The translations under genes and the position numbers were made by a program. From the IMG/VR virus record IMGVR_UViG_3300006329_000001, positions 98,718 to 162,717 of that record: a DNA stretch of 64,000 bases; one strand, given 5' to 3'. This document shows, piece by piece, positions 58,348 to 64,000 of this stretch; the first letter of the stretch is position 1, and every line of letters begins with the position of its first letter. The notes under the pieces are model-generated. The model was given only the letters and a program-made list of their open reading frames with translations, was not told the DNA's origin and did no database searches. The stretch is from a virus.

Positions 58348-59207
58348 TGGCATATTTTAGATCCCTACCTAACGTAAAAGTTAGAATAAAAAGCACTAGG
58401 AACAATAACGTAGAACCATACGTTGTTGCTAAGAATATCTTTAGAAGAATTAAACTTGTAGATAGTATACAAGGTAATGTATTAGGATTTGAGCAATATA
58501 CCATTGGTAATGACGTAAAACCCTACCAAGTTGCTCAAAGTGTATATGGTAATTCCCAATATGACTGGATTATCATGTTATGCAATAATATAACAAATTG
58601 CTATAAAGAGTGGCCAATGTCAGAACATGAGTTATACACATATGTCGAAAAGAAGTATAATGGTGCTGTAACCATGGTTCACCATTATGAGACAAATGAG
58701 GTAAAATCCGATAAAGGTGAAACTATCCTCCAAAAGGGACTACAGGTAAATGGCGAATTTCGCTATTATAACTCAGATGGCACTATAGTCCCAAATGTCA
58801 CATATCCTGTTTCTAACTTCGAATACGAAAGAGACCAAAATGAGAGAAAAGCGAATATTTGGTTATTACGCAAAGGATACGTTGCTGACTTTATTACAGA
58901 ATATCGCAATTTAGTCAAATATGCTCCAAATGACGAAGTTGGCGATGATGATATTAAGATGACATGGAAAGCAGTGGAAGAAGTCTTTAATACTAGAAAA
59001 GACACATATACTACTCGTTACGGTGCAATACCATCTATCGAGTTTGCTTCTTCACAAGAATTGGTCAATAGAACCGTTACTATCGAAACTACAGAATCTG
59101 GTGCACAGGTCAGAACAGTAGATACTGCAAATACTGGTCAGAACAGTAGTGGAGTTACAGCAGGTACTACTGATTCATCATCAACTCAATCAGGTAGTTC
59201 GTACTAG
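58347..59207 (+). CDS. 53: Baseplate wedge subunit gp53
   Basis: 286 aa, longer than T4 gp53 (196 aa). The gp53 region is clear at the start: ARSLPN-type opening, FRRIKLVDSIQGNVLGFEQY near 29-48, then YQVAQSVYGNSQYDWIIMLC near 60-79 and EWPMSEHELYTYVEKKY near 87-103 (the LysM-like core). The C-terminal 60 residues are Thr/Ser/Gln/Gly-rich and extend beyond the T4 form. Ends before a bidirectional terminator. Confidence 0.88.
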   Translation: MAYFRSLPNVKVRIKSTRNNNVEPYVVAKNIFRRIKLVDSIQGNVLGFEQYTIGNDVKPYQVAQSVYGNSQYDWIIMLCNNITNCYKEWPMSEHELYTYVEKKYNGAVTMVHHYETNEVKSDKGETILQKGLQVNGEFRYYNSDGTIVPNVTYPVSNFEYERDQNERKANIWLLRKGYVADFITEYRNLVKYAPNDEVGDDDIKMTWKAVEEVFNTRKDTYTTRYGAIPSIEFASSQELVNRTVTIETTESGAQVRTVDTANTGQNSSGVTAGTTDSSSTQSGSSY

Positions 59208-59244
59208 GTATTAATACTTAAGCGACCCTACAGACAAAAAAATA

Positions 59245-59270
59245 CCCCGAATTTTTTATCGGGGTTTTTT
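59245..59270. terminator. Bidirectional rho-independent terminator
   Basis: CCCCGA pairs with TCGGGG around ATTTTTTA, followed by TTTTTT on the plus strand; on the minus strand the hairpin is followed by TATTTTTTT. It sits between the convergent gp53 and the glycine-zipper gene. Confidence 0.85.
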
Positions 59271-59293
59271 AGTTTCTAAAGGCGAATTATATA

Positions 59294-59779
59294 TCACCCT
59301 CCGTCTATATCACATCCAATGGTAGCACCAGTCACCACACCGAGTGGTATTGCCCACCATCTTCCGTCTCCTCTTGATAATGCTGCACCTGCTGCACCAC
59401 CTAAGATACCACCTGCAATCTTACCATCAGAACAATCGTTAGTATCATACTCTATGGTTGTCCGTCTTCTGAATACTTTATCCTCAGAACATGGTACTTC
59501 TATGTTCTCTCGCCATGATCTAATATGTCCTGGTCTTTTTGCTGTGCCAGGAGTATACTCTTCTCGGTATTCCTGACGATAACATTTCCTGTCTAAACTA
59601 TGTCCAGTACTTGATGATTGAGGTGCTTGACTTGTATGTCTTCTGTTCCACAATCTATAACCATTATTATAGTCGTGATGTTGATATGTTGGTCTATTTG
59701 TATCCCAATGTCTAGGTTCCATATAGGAACCTGCTGACACTGGACTAGCAAATAATAAACCTGCTAGTAGTAGTTTCAT
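59294..59779 (-). CDS. Secreted glycine-zipper protein, 161 aa
   Basis: N-terminal signal peptide (MKLLLAGLLFASPVSA|GS), a Tyr/Arg/His-rich central region, and a glycine-zipper near the C-terminus (GGILGGAAGAALSRGDGRWW, then VVTGATIGCD). The end matches the 17-kDa surface-antigen type. Likely periplasmic or envelope-located and perhaps related to superinfection or lysis. Its ATG shares a base with the gp32 stop. Confidence 0.75.
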   Translation of the reverse strand: MKLLLAGLLFASPVSAGSYMEPRHWDTNRPTYQHHDYNNGYRLWNRRHTSQAPQSSSTGHSLDRKCYRQEYREEYTPGTAKRPGHIRSWRENIEVPCSEDKVFRRRTTIEYDTNDCSDGKIAGGILGGAAGAALSRGDGRWWAIPLGVVTGATIGCDIDGG

Positions 59780-60684
59780 TAGTCCTCCTCTGCTAATCGA
59801 GAGAAATATGCGAGGTCTGGATCCTCGTCTGTCTTTAATGATTCTACCGCACTTCCGAACCCTCTGCTAGGGGTAGGGGTCTCTTCTTTAACTGTCACAG
59901 GAAGTTCTAATTCTTCCTCTTCCTCACGAGATACTACTCTCGCTTTTCCTTTACCAAGAACAAGGTTGAGACGCTTCTCAAGATCCTCGTAAGACTTAAA
60001 GTTCTTAGGACTTGTGAATTCTACCAAAGAATATTCTTGGTTGTAAATCTCTTCCAGTTTAGCATCATCATAATCACCTAGTGTTGATGAGGAAGCGAAC
60101 TCAGAACGATCATAGTTCCAGTATCCATCTTGCTTAACTATCTTTAATTTAAAGTCAGCACCCTTCCAGAAATCGAATGGGTTGATGGGTTCTTCATCCT
60201 CAAACTGAGGTTTCATTGCTTCTACCAACTTGTCATGGATCTTCTTACCATACTTGTATAAAAAGACACGACCTTCATTCTCTGGGTGTAGTGGGTCTTT
60301 GACTACTAAGATGTTACTGAAGTAAGAGAGTTTTCTCTTCTGCTTTCTTGCTACATCTTTATCAGAATCAATACCACTGTTCCATAGTACACGGTTTAGT
60401 TCACCGACAGGATCATTTTGACCTAGTGTAGTCAAACTGTTCTCGATGTACCAACCACCAGTTCCTTGGAATGCATGACTCCAGACCTGTGCCCATGGTA
60501 ACTCCTCTCCTGTAGGTGCAGGAAGGAATCTTATTACAGCGTAACCGTTACCTGCTTTATCGACTTCTGGTTTCCAGAGTCTATCATCAGGACCGTTACC
60601 GCCTCCTTTGCTGCTAAGTTTTTCTAGCTCCTTAGTTAGTTTTGCAACTGAACCTGAGGATTTCTTAAGCGATGCAAATGACAT
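59779..60684 (-). CDS. 32: Single-stranded DNA-binding protein gp32
   Basis: 301 aa, as in T4 (301). The LAST-type basic start (MSFASLKKSSGSVAKLTKEL), the core (VIRFLPAP; HAFQGTGGWYIENSLTTLGQ; SYFSNILVVKDPLHPENEGR; FLYKYGKKIHDKLVEAM) and an acidic C-terminal tail (EDPDLAYFSRLAEED) are all present. The T4 zinc ligands (one His and three Cys) are absent, as I recall is usual in cyanophage gp32. gp32 covers ssDNA in replication, recombination and repair, and works with UvsY encoded upstream. Confidence 0.95.
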   Translation of the reverse strand: MSFASLKKSSGSVAKLTKELEKLSSKGGGNGPDDRLWKPEVDKAGNGYAVIRFLPAPTGEELPWAQVWSHAFQGTGGWYIENSLTTLGQNDPVGELNRVLWNSGIDSDKDVARKQKRKLSYFSNILVVKDPLHPENEGRVFLYKYGKKIHDKLVEAMKPQFEDEEPINPFDFWKGADFKLKIVKQDGYWNYDRSEFASSSTLGDYDDAKLEEIYNQEYSLVEFTSPKNFKSYEDLEKRLNLVLGKGKARVVSREEEEELELPVTVKEETPTPSRGFGSAVESLKTDEDPDLAYFSRLAEED

Positions 60685-60740
60685 TTGTATTCTCCGTATG
60701 TTTGTATTTGGCTTGTTTGTACTTTGTTATCGTACCTTAT

Positions 60741-60748
60741 TATTTAGG
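60741..60748 (-). promoter_or_regulatory. Late-promoter-like site between uvsY and gp32
   Basis: Minus strand CCTAAATA, 57 bases before the gp32 ATG and overlapping the end of uvsY. The spacing is longer than at other sites, so the assignment is less sure. Confidence 0.35.
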
Positions 60749-61118
60749 CTTTGTCAAGTAGTCCCTGTCTCCATGTCAGCAGTTTCTGTTCCATGGCATC
60801 CAAGACTGCCATTAGGTTTTGACCACCTGAGTACACGCTACTACAGGCATCGATCTTGTCCTTGATTGCTTTGATATCATTGTCTTCTCCCTCTGCTTCC
60901 AACTCAACGTGCTGCTGCATTAGATTGAGTCTAGCATAAAATACTTTCTGTTTAGCTATGAGTTCTAGTGTCTTCTCAATGTGTTCTAACTGTCCGTTCT
61001 CATCTAGTGTCTGAAAGTTCTGTGACATTCTTAACAGATCAGTATAAGTCTGCTGAAGATCATCTAACTCCTCTGCTATAACTTCTGACTTAAAAAAATC
61101 TTCTGCTGAATTTGTCAT
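60744..61118 (-). CDS. uvsY: Recombination mediator UvsY-like
   Basis: 124 aa from the ATG at 61118 (MTNSAEDFFKSEVIAEELDD), which makes an ATGA overlap with the upstream gp33-like gene. The helical middle (EKTLELIAKQKVFYARLNLM near 51-70) and length fit cyanophage UvsY. UvsY loads the UvsX recombinase on gp32-coated DNA. The gp32 gene follows. Confidence 0.82.
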   Translation of the reverse strand: MTNSAEDFFKSEVIAEELDDLQQTYTDLLRMSQNFQTLDENGQLEHIEKTLELIAKQKVFYARLNLMQQHVELEAEGEDNDIKAIKDKIDACSSVYSGGQNLMAVLDAMEQKLLTWRQGLLDKA

Positions 61119-61360
61119 AGTGGTAACACTCCTCTCGTAGTTCTCTTTATACAATTAAGTAGTTGTGCGTTTGCTTTAATCTTATCCTTCAGTGGTTTAG
61201 AAATGAGTTTGTTTACTACCTCAACCTCAATATCATAGTCATCACATACAGTTGCTACTGCTTCTATGTAGTTTATCAATCCATTTGATTCTGCTACACA
61301 GGTCTCAACTAAACCACTAAACTTTGCTTGTGTCATAAAGTTTTCTTCTAGTTCTTTCAC
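61115..61360 (-). CDS. 33: Late transcription coactivator gp33-like
   Basis: 81 aa with GTG start at 61360, supported by GAGGAGG seven bases upstream and a GTGA overlap with the exonuclease. The product (FMTQAKFSGLVETCVAESNG; EAVATVCDDYDIEVEVVNKL; ISKPLKDKIKANAQLL) follows the pattern of gp33 in cyanophages. T4 gp33 links the sliding clamp to RNA polymerase at late promoters, in line with the TATAAATA sites here. An internal ATG at 61336 is an alternative start. Confidence 0.72.
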   Translation of the reverse strand: MKELEENFMTQAKFSGLVETCVAESNGLINYIEAVATVCDDYDIEVEVVNKLISKPLKDKIKANAQLLNCIKRTTRGVLPL

Positions 61361-62058
61361 GCACCGACCTCCTCTTTCACCCAGTCAGTTAACATACTCA
61401 TCTTAAACTCTGTGATCCATTCACATAGTGTATCAATGTAAGGTGCCTTGTCGTAACGTTGTTCTACCTGTGTCTGTCCATCTTCTGCTACAGATAAAGT
61501 GACAAGTTTATCAACCTCAACACCAGTTCTTTCCCAATACATGTAAGCATATGCTGCTTCCTGTACGAAATACTTTTCCAACCACTCTACTTTCTTAATA
61601 GCATTGGTTGTTTTAAAATCTATTATAGCAAGTTCGTTATCAAATTCAGCGATGCAATCAACACGACCAGCCACACCAAGGTCATCGGAATAAAGAGGAG
61701 CTTCCAAGAGATGAATATTATCGATCCGATCAAGCACCTCACGAGAAGACCCGAAAAGGAACTGGGGAAGACCTTCGCTTTCTTTAATTTTTTCAGCTTC
61801 ATTGTTTAAATAATACTCCACTATACTATGGTACTGTGTACCTCGCCATGCAGATTGTCTTCTGATCTTCTCTGCCTTCATGTATCCAATCCTTTGTTCC
61901 CACTTCTTGATACCATCTATAGATTGTTTACCAACCACAGTAGTAACAGAAGGATACCACTTACCTGATGGTGACTTATAGAACCTTTGACCCTCAACGT
62001 TTTGGGTTTTTAATTCTGCTAGATCACTAGCAGCACCCACATGATTAAATGTTTTCAT
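61357..62058 (-). CDS. PD-(D/E)XK exonuclease (RecB/MGME1-like)
   Basis: 233 aa. QYHSIVEYYLN near residue 97 carries the His of the family, GVAGRVDCIAEFDNELAIID near 148-167 contains the active-site Asp and D, followed by FKTTNAIKKV (the K of DFK). A QEAAYAYMY segment near 185 is the QxxxY motif. This is the RecB/Cas4/MGME1 group of nucleases; the phage form is thought to work in replication or recombination. The ATG overlaps the phoH stop. Confidence 0.82.
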   Translation of the reverse strand: MKTFNHVGAASDLAELKTQNVEGQRFYKSPSGKWYPSVTTVVGKQSIDGIKKWEQRIGYMKAEKIRRQSAWRGTQYHSIVEYYLNNEAEKIKESEGLPQFLFGSSREVLDRIDNIHLLEAPLYSDDLGVAGRVDCIAEFDNELAIIDFKTTNAIKKVEWLEKYFVQEAAYAYMYWERTGVEVDKLVTLSVAEDGQTQVEQRYDKAPYIDTLCEWITEFKMSMLTDWVKEEVGA

Positions 62059-62813
62059 TAAACAAGTCCTGATTGGATTTTACTGACGAGATATTCTCTG
62101 ACTAAACCGCTTCTAACGATGTCTTCTATACCAAACTCTATTATATCAAATGATGGCATAGTTTGCAAGATCTTCATGAAATCTAGCACACCAGTCTTCT
62201 CATGAGTTTTAATTAAGTCAGACTGGGAGTAGTCTCCAGAGAATATGATCTTACAATCCTGACCTACACGAGTGACAATAGAATCTAATTCATGGAAGTT
62301 TAAATTAGAAAACTCATCCACTATTATAATACACCTGTCAAATGTAGTACCTCTAATGAATGATGTAGACCAGAAAGAAATAGTTGCTTGAGTCCTTAGG
62401 TTATCATAAAGCATCTCGAAAGATGATTCATCAGGCATCTCAAACATGTACTTCACCATGTTCTTGTATGGTATCTGATACAGGTTACTCTTATCCTCAT
62501 GGTCACCTGGTAAGAAACCAATCTCTCTAGTAGGTACGAGTGATCGAACCATGTAGATCTTCTCGTAAGGAGAATTTAGATCTAGTATTTGTTCGAGTGC
62601 AAGGTATAAACTAATGAATGTCTTACCTGTACCTGCAGCACCATGTAGTACAAGGTTTTTACCTGCCTTGTAAGACTCAAAGACCTTCTTCTGATTGTCC
62701 GTTAAAGGCTCAATCGTCTTGAGGTGGTCAATGTTAATAGGTTTTGCTCTTCGGATTTGTTTCGATGACATGGCCGCTATCGGAGTACCACCGTTCTTTC
62801 TTTTCCTTGGCAT
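62058..62813 (-). CDS. phoH: PhoH-like ATPase
   Basis: 251 aa. LVLHGAAGTGKTFISLYLAL near residues 54-73 is the P-loop, CIIIVDEFSNL near 160-170 the Walker B region, followed by KIIFSGDYSQSDLI. PhoH is widespread in marine phages; the family is linked to phosphate stress in bacteria and often fused with nuclease modules. It lies in the DNA-metabolism operon with thyX and the exonuclease. Confidence 0.93.
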   Translation of the reverse strand: MPRKRKNGGTPIAAMSSKQIRRAKPINIDHLKTIEPLTDNQKKVFESYKAGKNLVLHGAAGTGKTFISLYLALEQILDLNSPYEKIYMVRSLVPTREIGFLPGDHEDKSNLYQIPYKNMVKYMFEMPDESSFEMLYDNLRTQATISFWSTSFIRGTTFDRCIIIVDEFSNLNFHELDSIVTRVGQDCKIIFSGDYSQSDLIKTHEKTGVLDFMKILQTMPSFDIIEFGIEDIVRSGLVREYLVSKIQSGLV

Positions 62814-63043
62814 TAAGTATACTGGGATAGGTTTGCTTTAGGGTGTGCGTTCTGTATTTTAGACATCACATCCTTAAATCCATCGGATTGTTTTGGTTTG
62901 CCATAGATGGCAGACGTTCCTTGATTGCCAAAGTATCTTTCTAATTCTGGGTGATCCTCTTTATATTTATCTAGAGCAGTCATAGACATGGATACTTCTA
63001 TGATCTCACCAGTTTCTTTGTTTCTAAAATCGTAGTTGGGCAT
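62813..63043 (-). CDS. FmdB-like small protein, without zinc cysteines
   Basis: 76 aa from the ATG at 63043 (MPNYDFRNKETGEIIEVSMS), which shares a base with the ThyX stop. The start (MP.YDFR....G) resembles the FmdB zinc-ribbon family, where Cys pairs follow; here these positions are not Cys, so the metal site is lost. The C-terminal half is helical. Conserved in cyanophages next to thyX and phoH, as I recall. Function unknown. Confidence 0.6.
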   Translation of the reverse strand: MPNYDFRNKETGEIIEVSMSMTALDKYKEDHPELERYFGNQGTSAIYGKPKQSDGFKDVMSKIQNAHPKANLSQYT

Positions 63044-63747
63044 TAGTCTATCCTCAGACATGGTTGTAGGTCATTCCAATAGTCATCACAATCGCAATCT
63101 TCTACAGTAGGACACCACCCCATTGCTTTAGATACTGTGGGGAAGTTACAGATGAAGTGGTCACGACATAGGTTTGCTATGTCCATGTGCTCCTTCTGTG
63201 TACCGTTGGCAGTTCTTAATGTTATGTAGTGCATCCAAGAACGTGCACTTCCTGTCATGTATATTCTAGTAGGTGTTGCTAGTGGGAGAACCATTCTCGC
63301 ACATTCCTTCGCAATCCCCTCACGAATAAGTTCGCTGTATAAATCAATTCCTTCAGCGAAGTACTGCGAGATCCTCCCCTGTAAGAACGCAACTTGTTTT
63401 TCATCTAGGTCATCAATAGAGTTTTGTCTGTTCTTTTCATCCTGTCTCCTTAAGTCTGGAACTTCTATGTTACTACCAAGTAGTTCGGTATTAGCATAGC
63501 GTTGTGAGAACTCTTGGAAAGTAAATGATCTATGTCTGAGAATTTGTGCACCAATAGCACGAGAAGTATTAATCTCTAGTGTCATGTGTGCTTGCTCAAA
63601 GATAGACCAATGTCCATGCTCAATACAATACTCCAACAACTTCTCAACCTTAGGGTTGTCTTGGTTGTTGGGGTTAGATACTCTTGCGATGTATCCTATA
63701 GTTTTTTCAGCGTCAGGAGTGACGGAAACGAAACAGACTTTACTCAT
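63043..63747 (-). CDS. thyX: Flavin-dependent thymidylate synthase ThyX
   Basis: 234 aa with the ThyX motif RHRSFTFQEFSQRY near residues 72-85. Two Ser-rich and Arg-rich regions follow (IAKECARMVLPLATPTRIYM; GSARSWMHYITLRTANGTQK) that bind FAD and dUMP. It makes dTMP from dUMP with FADH2, NADPH and methylene-tetrahydrofolate, supplying phage DNA synthesis. ATGA overlap with the upstream membrane protein. Confidence 0.95.
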   Translation of the reverse strand: MSKVCFVSVTPDAEKTIGYIARVSNPNNQDNPKVEKLLEYCIEHGHWSIFEQAHMTLEINTSRAIGAQILRHRSFTFQEFSQRYANTELLGSNIEVPDLRRQDEKNRQNSIDDLDEKQVAFLQGRISQYFAEGIDLYSELIREGIAKECARMVLPLATPTRIYMTGSARSWMHYITLRTANGTQKEHMDIANLCRDHFICNFPTVSKAMGWCPTVEDCDCDDYWNDLQPCLRID

Positions 63748-64000
63748 CTAAGAATTTTAAATAAACAATACAGTGCTAAAGAATAAACATATCCTATAGG
63801 TGGTAGTCCAAACAATGCAGGAATACATATGTTCCATGCTCCCCATACTATAAAGGGTGCGAATATTAAACCGAGAGTATTATCAACAAACTTGGAACCT
63901 AGTTCCTGATATACTTTGTCATCCTCTGTACCATCTTTAAATCCCTGTTTAAATTGATAGAAAGGACTCTTCACTTCTTCTTCCTTACTTTCTTCTTGCT
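63744..64000 (-). CDS. Small membrane protein upstream of thyX (5' end beyond the window)
   Basis: The visible 85 residues include an open acidic stretch (EEKSEEE) that continues beyond the window, then KSPFYQFKQGFKDGTEDDKV and two hydrophobic segments (GLIFAPFIVWGAWNICIPAL; IGYVYSLALYCLFKI). An internal GTG at 63974 is a possible start but the open frame suggests the gene continues. Its stop overlaps the thyX start. Function unknown. Confidence 0.55.
   Translation of the reverse strand, partial: QEESKEEEVKSPFYQFKQGFKDGTEDDKVYQELGSKFVDNTLGLIFAPFIVWGAWNICIPALFGLPPIGYVYSLALYCLFKILR

Noticed and set aside
1-64000. tRNA genes and CRISPR arrays
   Set aside because: No cloverleaf-type sequence and no regularly spaced direct repeats with unique spacers were seen; the Gly-rich gene repeats are coding.

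Overview
The window is part of the genome of a T4-like myovirus that infects marine picocyanobacteria (Prochlorococcus or Synechococcus). The phage is recognisable from T4 core genes (gp6, gp25, gp26, gp54-like, gp4, gp48, gp53, gp32, uvsY, gp33-like) and from late promoters of the T4 TATAAATA type. The host is inferred from cyanobacterial accessory genes (CpeT-like, CP12, an NdhS-like subunit, an Nfu scaffold), together with PhoH and ThyX. The DNA is AT-rich and almost every gene is on the minus strand, tightly packed with ATGA, GTGA or TAATG junctions; only gp48 and gp53 are on the plus strand.

Layout. 1-7.5 kb: baseplate wedge (gp6, gp25), a small SET-domain protein, a PAAR-like spike tip and a 1254-aa presumed virion protein. 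7.6-9.6 kb: AbrB-like regulator, NlpC/P60 peptidase, NdhS-like protein, Nfu and the first 2-oxoglutarate (2OG) oxygenase. 9.7-17 kb: about 30 small early-type genes driven by a family of related promoters, with a regulatory hub at 10.2-10.6 kb (consensus sigma70 promoter, palindrome, paired DnaA-box-like sites). 17-31 kb: an enzyme island with nine 2OG oxygenases, two JmjC-type oxygenases, an SF2 helicase, a possible PD-(D/E)XK nuclease and two tandem flavin-dependent tryptophan-halogenase-like proteins. 31-43 kb: fibre and adhesin genes, including duplicated glycine-rich proteins, a fibrinogen-like protein and three large virion proteins. 43-44 kb: small genes, one resembling a Phd antitoxin. 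44-59 kb: hub, tape-measure-like and tube genes (gp5-like hub, hub protein, two related tape-measure-like proteins, gp26 and its downstream frame, gp54-like, gp4, gp48, gp53), interrupted by a cpeT-like/prolyl hydroxylase/cp12 cassette. 59-64 kb: glycine-zipper lipoprotein-like gene, gp32, uvsY, gp33-like factor, exonuclease, PhoH and ThyX.

How the parts may work together. Structural genes are served by late promoters about 20-35 bases upstream of their starts, and the gp33-like coactivator encoded here belongs to that system. CpeT, CP12, the NdhS-like protein and Nfu point to control of host light harvesting, carbon fixation and electron flow. ThyX, the exonuclease, gp32 and UvsY serve nucleotide supply and replication or recombination. 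The oxygenase/halogenase island beside the adhesin genes is the least explained part and could be a protein- or surface-tailoring system. The clearest undescribed-looking signal is at the gp26 stop codon: a T_TTT_TTC slippery heptamer nine bases after a GGAGGG sequence leads by a -1 shift into the next frame, just before the tape-measure-like genes, as in lambda G/GT tail chaperones.
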